Part shown: one piece after another, positions 35,640-44,976 of the stretch | Position numbering within the stretch: the first letter of the stretch is position 1 | Layout: each line of letters opens with the position of its first letter | Assembly (NCBI GenBank): GCA_006176705.1 | Contig: QRFJ01000007.1 | Location: 841,089-905,088 of the forward strand | DNA from: Cocos nucifera | Lineage: Eukaryota; Streptophyta; Magnoliopsida; Arecales; Arecaceae | Direction: 5' to 3' | Length of the DNA stretch: 64,000 nucleotides | Translations under genes and position numbers: made by a program | The notes under the pieces: generated by a model | Told to the model about the DNA's origin: nothing | What the model saw: the letters and a program-made list of their open reading frames with translations, nothing else | Database searches by the model: none

Positions 35640-36240
35640 AAGAGAGAAAGTAGGGCGGTCGAGGATGGGGGCTAGGGGGGGCATAATGACGAGGAGGCCA
35701 AAGGAGGCTTCGCACTCGGTCGGGAGAGGGTCAGAATGGTGGTGGTGATCGGGGGTGAAATTTTGCGGAGAAGGAGGGTCGGATGGGGGTTCACCGGAGG
35801 AGGGGTTCGTTGGGGACTAAAGGAGGGTCGGAGGGGCCGAGGGGGTGGGGTTTCGCGGGGGCCGAGCGAGGGTGGAGGGGGGTTCGTTGGAGGGGGGATT
35901 TCATGGGGGCGGAGGATGGGTCGGATGGAGGTTCGCCGGAGGGGGGTTTCGCTGGAGGCCAAGGAAGGATCGGATGTATGGGTGGAGGGGCTAGGTGGAG
36001 GGTGGCGGGGAGGGGCGACCGAGAATGGGGGGTCGGAGAGGGAGGGGGAAGGAGGGACAGCACCGATCGAGGGGGAAGGAGGGTCAACGTCGGCCGGGGA
36101 GGAGGAGGGTCGACGTCGGTCGGGGGGAGAAGGGGCGATGCCGGCCAGGGGGAGGAGCCTCACCGATGATGAAGAGGAAGGAGGGAGAGAGAGCCAGAGA
36201 GATTGAGTGTGCATGGGAGGAAAAAAAAATTTAAAAATTT
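35640..36240. repeat. Purine-rich G-runs block in the CACTA element
   Basis: About 600 bp with extreme strand asymmetry (G and A on plus), including many runs of four or more G. Open frames of 80-180 codons on both strands are low-complexity and were not called genes. Confidence 0.75.
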
Positions 36241-36428
36241 TTAACCTAACCTACGACAGCAGTTATCGAACCACTACCATAGAACCGGCCAGGGGGAGGA
36301 GCCTCACCGATGATGAAGAGGAAGGAGGGAGAGAGAGCGAGAGAGATTGAGTGTGCATGGGAGGAAAGAAAAAATTTAAGAATTTTTAACCTAACCTACG
36401 ACAGCAGTTATCGAACCACTACCATAAA
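36141..36428 (+). repeat. Tandem duplication, 144-bp unit, in the CACTA element
   Basis: The block starting 'ccggccagggggaggagcc' at 36141 repeats from 36285, through 'ttgagtgtgcatgggagg' and 'acgacagcagttatcgaacc'. The copies differ by a few bases in the A-rich tract. Confidence 0.9.
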
Positions 36429-36544
36429 TCTATGGCAGCGGTTATCCAAAACTATTATCGTAGATCTATAGCAGTGATTTTTGATAACCGCTGCCATAAG
36501 TAAAAAATAATTTTTTTTTATTTTTTTAAATATTTTATAATTTT

Positions 36545-37460
36545 AGAATTTAATGCCCATTTTCATCGTTCATTATCTAAATAATTATCATTAGAGTATC
36601 ATCGCAAAAGATCGCCTCGATCCGATGGCCCTAGCTTCATCGATCAAAAAAATTTGATTTCGACGATCACGAACGATGATGTGATGATATGATAGATGAA
36701 GATCTCCGATGGATTCAAAAACCTACAACGATGATCTTGATAATATTTGTTCAAATTATTAAAGTTTCACTTCAATCGGATATCGTTATCATGGTCAATT
36801 TAGTATGGAATGATTTTGATTGTTAAATTAGAAATAAGCGATCAAAGGGTTAAACGGCATCCGATTATGAGATAATTTTTTAGTTAAATAATTTTTATTA
36901 TAATTTTAAATATTTTATACGATGATGATAGTAAAATTTAAATTATTTTCGTATAAACTATTCATGTTAAGTAGATATTGCAAAAGCACGAACATAACAA
37001 TCAGTAAAGTTTCAGAATGGTTATCAGGAGATATATAATTTTAAATTATTTTTTATCTCACAAGTTGAATTTTATAATCATCACCATAAAAAATGATTAA
37101 AGTAGTAGCCAAGATCATTTATAAAAAAAATTATATCATAATCGGACACCGTTTGGTCCTTTGATCACTCGTTTATCATTTAACGGTCGAAACTAACCTA
37201 TACTAAATTGACCAAGATAACGATATCCGATTGAAGTAAAACTTTGATAGTATGCTATAAACATCACCGAGATCATCGTTGTAGGTTTTCGAGTCCATCA
37301 AAAATCTTCATCTATCAGATCATCGCATCGTCGTTCATGATCATCGAAATTAAATTTTTTTGATCGACGAAGCTAGGGCCATCGGATCAAGGCGATCCTT
37401 TGTGACGACACTCTAATGATAATTATTTAGATAATGAATAGTGAAGATGGATATTAATTT
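36545..37460. repeat. Large foldback (inverted repeat) inside the CACTA element
   Basis: Left arm 36548-36885 (from 'gcccattttcatcgttcatt') pairs with right arm 37130-37455 (ending 'gaatagtgaagatggatatt') at high identity. Shared blocks include 'gatggccctagcttc' and 'gatatccgatt' in opposite orientation. The loop of about 245 bp is AT-rich and itself partly palindromic. This may be a nested foldback element or a family-specific structure. Confidence 0.8.
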
Positions 37461-37486
37461 TTAAAATTATATAATATTTTAAAAAA

Positions 37487-37794
37487 AAATATGACAGCGG
37501 TTATAATTAATCACTGTCATAAATCAGATTATAGCAGTGGTTCTTACTAACCGCTGCTATAGATCCAACTTATGGCAGTGGTTATAATGAATCACTGCTA
37601 TAGGTCCGATCTACGGCAGTGATTTTCGTTAACCGCTGCTATATATCGGACCTATAGCAGCGGTTACAAAAATTGCTGCTATAGGTCCGACCTATAACAG
37701 CGGTTAACAAAAATCACTGTCGTAGGTACTATGGCTGTGGTTTCAAAAACTGCTGCCATAGTAAGTACTACCATAGGTCATTTTTGTAGTAGTG
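37487..37794. repeat. Right subterminal hairpin array and end of the CACTA element
   Basis: Six or so units of 'tatagcagcggttNNNNaaccgctgctata' type, followed by the right terminal inverted repeat ending TTTTTGTAGTAGTG. Confidence 0.8.
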
Positions 37795-37797
37795 AGT

Positions 37798-39361
37798 AGT
37801 CGAATGTTCTACGCTGACAGCATCGATCATGAAACAACTTTAGGATTAATATCGAATCCCGAAGGATTTTCAGCTACTGGTTCCTGACCCCAATGGTCGA
37901 GTGAACTCGCCTCCATCGGATTTTATAGCCTTTTATTTAGAAAACCTTAGGTTGGGCCTTAGATTTCATGTTTTGAAGTTTTCTGAAATATTTTTGACTA
38001 TTATAGAGTATGTTCGGCCCAGTTAGCACCGAACTCTATTTGGCTTTTAATTTTCTTTATTTTGTTATGCCGATTAATCTCGACAAACCCTCAACTTTCT
38101 TTGTTCAGACCTTTCTTTGCCCTTCGATCCCATCCGAAAGTCGACGGATGATGGTACTTTATCCCGAGGAGGAAGCTTTTTTTTATCACTGATCTTTCAT
38201 CATCTATTCACGATTGGAAGACTCAGTTCTTTTTTGTTTCGCCTTCTTCTTCTTGAGGCTTTCTATCGGTGTAGGAAGAGCCAAACATCCTACCAAACGA
38301 GAACAGCCAGGTGGATCCAGCTGATCGGAAGGACTTTCTTAAGTTAAAAGACATGAAAGTTCTCCCACAGAAACAACTAAACATCAAAGTAGCTTTGTAC
38401 GAAGCCGAACTTGGCCCGACGTCGTCCATAAGTACATATAGTGTTTGTAGTTTTACTTTTTCTTCCAATCAATCAGTTTTCAGTATTAACCTAATCTGAT
38501 TGTTCGATTTTGCAGAGATGCATCTCCCGACGGGACTTTCTAAAGATGAAGTTCGTCAGTTTGCCACTTGAAAGATGGTGGCATCTGCTGTCGATTCATC
38601 ATGCATACCGAAGAAGAGTCATATAGCCAATCCTCCGATCGTTTGTAGTTCTGCTAATGTTCCACCAGTTGCACCCTTTAGAGCAATCAGTGCTCCTATT
38701 ATCGCCCTTCGTGCTCCAGTGACCGCCACATCTGCTGAAGCCCCTTCGATCATCACATAGTCGGAGGAAGATGTCATCATCATTGATGCTCTAACTATAG
38801 CTTCAATGTCGACAGCTCAATCAGCTGTTGCTGTGCCCGCTCCATGACCAACTTCGGTTCATCGGGGGCACTCACCATCTCCTTCCACACCTGAGTGGAT
38901 ACCGGCGCCTCCAGAATAATCATCCACCAGAAGAAAAGGAAAGGCGCCGGTTTCTTCTGTGCCAGCTGGGAGCAATGCTTCCAGTTGTGGATATACGGAC
39001 TTCGAATGAATCGATATTCGGGTCCCTGAAGGTGGTTCGACTTTTTCCAACCCTCAGTTGGCGAGGAGTTTGGCTCATGCCATTCTCCTTCTGAACGATC
39101 GGGAGTCAAGGAGGAGTAGGACTTTGGCCGACTTGTTTGGATCATTCTATCCGATTTTTATCGGGGTAAGTCGGCAACTTGCCTCCTCTTTTTTTTTTAC
39201 TGACTTAACTTGCTCTTCTTGAATAGTGGGTTCACGGTATGGTCGAACTTGAGTCGGCTTATCATATAATGGCCGATCTTCGGCGTGCGTGCTCCAACTC
39301 AGTGTCAGCTACAAATATCGAACGTGATTTGGTTGTTCGCAGTTGGAGAAGGTATAGATTG
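37798..39361 (+). pseudogene. PF04195-like gag-type frame of the gypsy element, C-terminal part
   Basis: Plus-strand frames encode blocks of the plant 'putative gypsy type transposon' domain: SPPSDFIAFYLENLRLGLRF near 37905-37970, DLSSSIHDWKTQFFFVSP near 38190-38240, then a linker and VHGMVELESAYHIMADLR near 39230-39285. Stops and shifts divide them and the CACTA insertion separates them from the start codon. Non-functional. Confidence 0.6.
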
Positions 39362-39365
39362 TAAA

Positions 39366-40544
39366 AAGGGGGGGGGGAAGGAAGCAGGCGATGAAGTCAC
39401 CACTAAGTACCAAGAATAAAGTTCTAAGCCTAGAAGAAGAAGTTGTAGAAAGGTAAAATAAGGGACACCATCCCATCTTCTTACTGATTTACTTCTGCGG
39501 CTGTCGGGACAGAGATCTTGTTCGATGAATGTTTGAAGCCCTCCCCCTCACCATTCCACCAATGTCAAACTTGTGGTCTGGATAAAGGATCACGACCTTG
39601 CATCTGCTCGGTGGTTTCAATCGCTACCGAACCTTTAAAAGTCAGCTCAGTGGACCGTGTGTTTTTTTTTGCAAGAGCGCCCAAAAAGAGCCCCATGCCA
39701 ATGAATAAAAAGACAGCATCATTTTTCTGGAAAAAAGGAAAAAAAAAAGCTGGAAAGAGGTGTGACCTGCGAATAGATGTGTGGGCCAAGGGCTACTATA
39801 GGCTCGGAACAGGTGTAGCGACTTTGCCGAGAATAATCATCCGAAATTAGCAAATCTTACCTGAGGACCATTGAAGCATTTTTCCATCGATCAAAGGGCA
39901 CCGAGAATCCAGTTTCTTCTGTAGTGATGCCAACTAGTGACTTCCCTCGGATCGCAGTGGCAAAAAACCTAAGGCATTCCGATGACGGAGAAATTTAAAT
40001 GGTAAAAAAGCACTTCAAACCAACTTGAACATAGACTCCTATCCTATAAAGAAGCAAAGCTTGCGGACTGGATCGATTCGACGATGAATGCACCATGGTC
40101 GGGCGAGGATATATCCAACAACTCTTTCTGATGTTGACCTAGCAGGCATCTCAGTCATCCTAATGCTGAAGAGAGAGGGAAGAGGCGATGTGAATCCCCG
40201 AGGCCGTCGGATTGGGACGTCGCGAAAAGGGTGGTGCATCCCACCCCCTCATACCCTTTCATCTTCCAACTGATTTTGGCAGGGTATCCTGTCCTCCTCG
40301 CAGCTTCCTTGCAACTCAAGTTCTCATTTAGCTGGCCCCTCCTTGCCATGTCCACTATCCGAGGCCCCCCTAGGATAACCAACAAAAGTTGCTCCCAACA
40401 GAAGTCCTCGCTCAACGGATCCATCCTGCTCGATCGCCCATCGCTACTTCTCTTCTTTTTCTTTTTTTTTTTTTCTGATATCGAATGCTGCTATCTGAAG
40501 CCATTTCCTTCACTTATCTCCGATGCTTTCTAAGCTTTTTCGGC
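39366..40544. other. Unassigned insert, GC-balanced, non-repetitive
   Basis: Starts with a poly-G run (39368-39377). Composition (about even GC, few AT runs) differs from both neighbours. No retroelement or CACTA motifs were recognised, and ORFs on minus (39565-39789, 40155-40424) have no recognised domain. An organellar origin (mitochondrial intergenic DNA) is a possibility by style only. Confidence 0.3.
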
Positions 40545-41345
40545 GGCAGGCGTTAGCAGTTTACTTCTAGTACTAATGTCCTCCTCTAGCATCACGCGCC
40601 AGCGATCCTCAGAGGTTCTCGGTCTCTTCCGAGGTGATTTTTTTTTTTTGTTACTCTTATTCTTCTTTTGAAACTTGTGTGATCTCACTACTCTAGAGCC
40701 GTTAAGTTATAATAGTGTTCTTAATAATTATTTTCTAGTTATAATTAATTTTAATTAATCATTACATATTATAATAACTTATATAAAAGCAACTATAAAA
40801 GTCTATAATAAATATTTTATAAAATTATTTTTATATTATATTTATTTTTTTTTATATAATATTATTTTATAAATTTATTATATATTATAAACTTGCTTTT
40901 TTCCTTTTTTCTTTCCTATATTAATGAAAATTGCTTATGAAGTTTTATGGTCATTGTGCATTTATATTTGCTTCTTGTGTGTACATGTGAATGAATTTAT
41001 GCTGGTTTGTTTTTGGGTCATGTCTGGTTCGTCATGTGTAACTACAAAACTTCAATTGTTTGGTGTGCGCTTCGTCTGTCTGGGTTCAATTTTTATTTTA
41101 ACCCGATTGTCATCTAACTTTTGTGGACTAACTTAGAGTCAGAGGGTTTCATCAATTTCGATGTGCTTAGTCATTTGTTGTTAAACATTTTCAGTCAGGT
41201 GGTACCTTAGGCCGTGCAAGTCGGAGCCGGGGCCATAGCCCAAATCGCTTATGAACTGGATTGCTCGGATTTCTAACGGCAGCTATTGAGGTCCAAGTTT
41301 TGTTAACGGATTGGGTTTGGATCGTATTAACCAATTTGAAAACTA
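40545..41345 (+). mobile_element. Inverted fragment related to the CACTA element
   Basis: 40560-40612 ('cctcctctagcatc', 'ccagcgatcctcagag') is the reverse complement of 35540-35575. 41193-41330 ('gcacggcctaagg', 'taacggattgggtttggatc') is the reverse complement of 35270-35335. An AT-rich stretch between them matches in kind. It is thus a truncated, opposite-strand copy of the 35.2-35.6 kb CACTA interior, with an extra about 290-bp piece at 40890-41180. Confidence 0.7.
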
Positions 41346-41543
41346 TATATATATTACATCGAGAATTTCTGGCATTTTTAACAGTATTTGATGATCCCGA
41401 ATTTGAGATTTGATTATGCGCAGTACCAACCTGAATGTTGAAATGTTATGACAGTTATCCAGTATCCCCGCTTCGGTTATGGCTCGATTTTTTGAAAATA
41501 TATTGTGCAGCATCTTGGAGGTGTAAAGACACGAAAACAGGCG
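41346..41543. other. Short segment left of the assembly gap
   Basis: About 200 bp with no match seen to the retrotransposon on the other side of the gap. Nothing recognised. Confidence 0.5.
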
Positions 41544-41568
41544 NNNNNNNNNNNNNNNNNNNNNNNNN
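41544..41568. other. Assembly gap of 25 N
   Basis: Run of 25 N, a fixed-size scaffold gap. The right side starts in the middle of a gag frame, so the true missing length is probably more than 2 kb (judged from copy B). Confidence 0.98.
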
Positions 41569-41823
41569 TGGTCGATCCTCAGACGCCAAATCTGAAGCAG
41601 GAGAGGATCGGTCAGAGGGCTATCGTAATACCAGAACTGACCAAATGACGGAGGAAACAACAAGGAGGTTCGGCTGCCTCTTGCATCATCAGTGCACCTC
41701 TGGGAGGGGCTTTGGTACTTCGACAACATCAATCTCCCAGCTTAAAGCCAGAGAAGCTTGCTTCAAATTGAGAAGGGCAGATAAAATAGAGGAGGTCGTT
41801 CCGGTCCCGGAACTTATCGCCTG
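41569..41823 (+). pseudogene. 3' end of gag, copy A
   Basis: Corresponds to 50669-50847 of copy B (SDAKSEAGEDRS matching GRRSEAGEDRP; KLRRADKIEEVVPVPELIA before the stop). It begins at the assembly gap, so the rest is unseen. Confidence 0.75.
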
Positions 41824-41989
41824 AAAGAAGGCTCGGAGGCCAATTAATTGCTCAAAACGGACCTTAAAGAATCGGAGAATCCGAGAAATGTACTGCCGAT
41901 AATTTTATCTTTAATAAAACTCCTCCATTTCAATATCAATTGTTCTCTCGTGCAAAAACCTACTTCGATGATAGGGAAAAAGCATCATA

Positions 41990-42475
41990 TTATGGCCATG
42001 TTAGGGAATCAGGAGGAGAGAACCTCGTCCAACATGACAAGTCGAAAGGCCTCGTCATTTTAAGACGGAATGGGGGAGAGGTTCCTAACAACGGCCCTTA
42101 TGTGTCCCCCAGTCCCGTTAGGAACAGGAGGAGGAACCTTCGTCCTAACGGTCGAGCAAAGTCGAAGGCCTCGTTCATTTTTAGACGAGATAGGGGGAGA
42201 GGCCCTAACAATGGCTCTTATGTGTCCCCCACAGTCCATTAGGAAATGGGAGGAGAACCTCGTCCATAATACGGAGCAAAGTCGAAAGGCCTCGTTCATT
42301 TTAGAACGAATGATGGGGGAGAGGCCCTGACAATGATTCTTATGTGTCTCACATAAGTCCTTAGGAACAGTTGTATTGAGAAACTGTCCTATAACGTTGA
42401 GCAAAGTTGAAGCCTCGTTCATTCTAGACGGGACAAAGAAGAAAGGCCTCCGAAACGGCCCCATTGTCGCCGATC
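41990..42475 (+). repeat. 118-bp tandem array, copy A (about 4 units)
   Basis: Units start 'gttaggaacaggagg', contain 'acctcgtcctaacg' and 'gaaggcctcgttcattt', and end 'ggcccttatgtgtccccc'. The same unit occurs about 7 times in copy B. Confidence 0.85.
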
Positions 42476-42479
42476 AATG

Positions 42480-44340
42480 CGTAGAAATAAGATCTTCAAC
42501 TCTAGGCCGCTGGAGATTAAGATCTCCCCCGAAGCTCCACCTTTAAACCTCGACGCCGAAGATATATCTCCTCCGAGTCCCTTTCGACCTCAACCGCTGG
42601 AGATGAGATCTCCCCCCGAGCCTCAAGAGCTACATTCCCCGGCCCAACAGAAGATTAAAAATCTCCATTCAACCTCCACTGCTGGAGCTAAGATTCTTCC
42701 CCGAGCTCCTTCAACCTCGGCTACTGGAGATAAGATCTCCCCCGAGCTTTTATGTCAACAGAAGATTAAGATCTTCTTCAATCTCGGCCGCTGGAGATAA
42801 GATCTCCCCCAAGCTCTACTTCGATTTCGGACTGCTGGAAATGAGATCTCCTCCTACGGCCTCAGAGGCTATGCCAACAGAAAGATAAGATCTTTCAACC
42901 TCGGGCTGCTGGAGATAAGATCTCCTCCGAGCGTTCTACGTCAAGACAGGAGATAAGATCTCCTCAATCTTCGACTACTGAAGATAAGATCTCCCCCGAG
43001 CATCTACCTGTCAACCATCGACTCCGGAGATTAAGATCTTCCCCGAGTCTCCAGCCTTCAATCTCGACTGTTGGAAGATAAAGTATCTCCCTGAGCTTCT
43101 ACAGTCAACAGAGAAAGATCTCCTTCAAACCTTCGCCTCGTGAGATAAGATCCTCCCTCGAGGCTCCATCTTTAAATCGGCTGTGGAGATAAGATCTCCC
43201 CCGAGCTCCACTTTCAAATCTCGGCTATCGTAAGAAATATCTCTCCTGAGCTCCAACTTCAATCTCACTGCTGGAGAAAGATCTCTCCCAAAAGCTTCTA
43301 CGTCAATAAATGAGATAAGATCTCCTTCAACCTCGACTGCTGGAGATTAAGATCTCCCCTGAGCTCTTCTTCAATCTCGGCTGGAGATAGGAAACTCTCC
43401 TGAGCTTCAACGTATCTGCTGTCAACAGAGATGAGATCTTCTTCAACCTCAATTGGAGATGAAATCTCCCCTGAGCCTCAAACGTTCAACTTTTAATCTT
43501 GGCTGGAGACAAGACTCCGCCGAGCCTCGACTTCAACTTTCAAGTCTCGGCTGGAGATAGGAACATCTTCCGAGCTTGCAACGTTGGCGCAACAGGAGAT
43601 GAGATTCCTTCAACCTGCGGTTGGTAGATGAGAATCTCCCCCGAGCTTCAACTACAACTTCAAACCTCGGCTGAGCATAAGATCTCCCCGGAGTTTTCAA
43701 AGTCTACATCAAATAAAGAGATAGATCTCTTTCAACCTCGATTGGAGATAGGAATCTCCTCCAAGCTTCACGTCTGCGTTCAAGAGATGAAGATCTCCTT
43801 CAAGCCTCTGCGCTGGAGATGAAATCTCCCCGACCTCAACTTCACTTCAAAACTCGGCTTGGAGACAAAGATCTTCCCCCGAGCCTCGGACTTCAACTTC
43901 AAACCTCAAACTCGGCTGGAGATAGGAACTTCCCCCAAGCTCAACGGTCTGCGTCACAGGAGAATGAGAGTCTTCCTTCAAACCTTGACTGGAATAAGAT
44001 CTCTCCTGAGTTTTAAAAGCTACATCAAAAAGGAAAAAGATCTCCTTGCAATCTCGGCTGGAGATAGAATCTCTCCCGAGCTTCAAACGTCTGCGCTCAC
44101 CACAGGAGATGAAGACTCCTTCAACACTCGACCTGGCAGATGAGATACTATCCCGAGCCTTCAACTTCAAACTTCAACTTCAAACCTTTTCTAGAGACAA
44201 GGATAAAAAAAAAAATTCCTCCCCCTCCTCCGAGCCCTCCGACTTCAACTTCAATTTCTCGGCTGGAGATAGAAACTCCCCCGAGCTTCCAAACGCGATT
44301 ACGGTCGCGGTTCAAACAGGAATGAGATCTTCTTTAACAC
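42480..44340 (+). repeat. GGAGATAAGATCTCC tandem array, copy A (dozens of units)
   Basis: About 40-50-bp units built on the palindrome GGAGAT-aa-GATCTCC followed by 'cccgagc', with 'ttcaacctcggctg' linkers. Units become increasingly irregular, with many one-base insertions and deletions, from about 42900 to 44340. Confidence 0.88.
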
Positions 44341-44344
44341 CTCG

Positions 44345-44860
44345 CACTAGGAGGTATCACGAAGATACTTCCCCCGAGATCTATCGACCTTCCACACTTA
44401 ACTCGCATATAGTGCATACACAACTCACCGTCTCAGAGCATATCAACGTGCAGTCAATAGAGATGACGCCAACTCTGCTACTCAACGCATCGGTTTAGAC
44501 TATGAGACTCTCAGCCCGTCAGCCGGTGCTACACCATGCACTTACGTCAGCTGAAGATAAGTGACCCAGTCATCACTATCAGAGGACTTACTCTTACGAA
44601 CAGCTTAGCACTGTCCCTTCAAATGTACGATGAATATTACACCTCTGTGCGTAACGCGTCCCAAACGATATCAAACAGATCTATGCCTTCGATAAGGACG
44701 TCAATGTCTATCAAATCCAGAGAACTCCACACTACACTACCAACCTAGGTACTCTTTGCTTATAACGTCAGTAAATTACAATCAGCCAGACGAGACTTAC
44801 AAACTCCTTAATATCCACGACAACCTACATGAAGCACGTATGCAACACCCCTCACAATCA
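44345..44860. other. Anomalous non-repetitive stretch within copy A
   Basis: About 500 bp that interrupts the array. It lacks the array motif and shows even base composition; its several ORFs have no recognisable content. Array-related sequence ('gatctctccgagcttcaacctgaac') returns at 44870. It may be low-quality consensus or an unrelated insert. Confidence 0.5.
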
Positions 44861-44976
44861 TTGGAATAGATCTCTCCGAGCTTCAACCTGAACTGACAGT
44901 AATCCTGAAAGAGGATTTCGACAGTCGCCTTTTTGTACTTTCTTCGAGTTTCGAACTCGAGAGTGGAGGGGTCTAT

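Larger units (their letters stand above)
32380..37794 (-). mobile_element. CACTA (En/Spm-type) DNA transposon
   Basis: The ends are inverted repeats starting CACTACTATAAAAAAGG (32380) and, read inward on minus from 37794, CACTACTACAAAAATG. Adjacent triplets are AGC (left) and AGT (right), a 3-bp duplication with one apparent transition. Subterminal regions hold many 'gcagcggttat..ataaccgctgc' hairpin units (32395-32780, 36250-36510, 37490-37780). Inside are a degenerate minus-strand transposase-associated gene, pyrimidine-rich and purine-rich blocks, and a 900-bp foldback. Length is 5.4 kb. The catalytic transposase (TNP2-type) was not recognised, so it is likely non-autonomous. Confidence 0.88.
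31900..39365 (+). mobile_element. Gypsy-type retroelement internal region, split by a CACTA insertion
   Basis: Left part 31900-32379: leader with its own TATA motif (about 32176-32185) and a start codon at 32345 (MVGRNSLLQDPA). Right part 37795-39365: continuation of the same type of frame, with the 'putative gypsy-type transposon' domain (PF04195-like), for example FYLENLRLGLRF and HGMVELESAYHIMADLR near 39234-39282. The CACTA element occupies 32380-37794. No reverse transcriptase or integrase was seen, and the 3' LTR is not identified. Confidence 0.65.

Noticed and set aside
35672..36214. 180-codon minus-strand Pro/Ser-rich ORF
   Set aside because: Product of the purine/pyrimidine block inside the CACTA element; low-complexity and without any domain.
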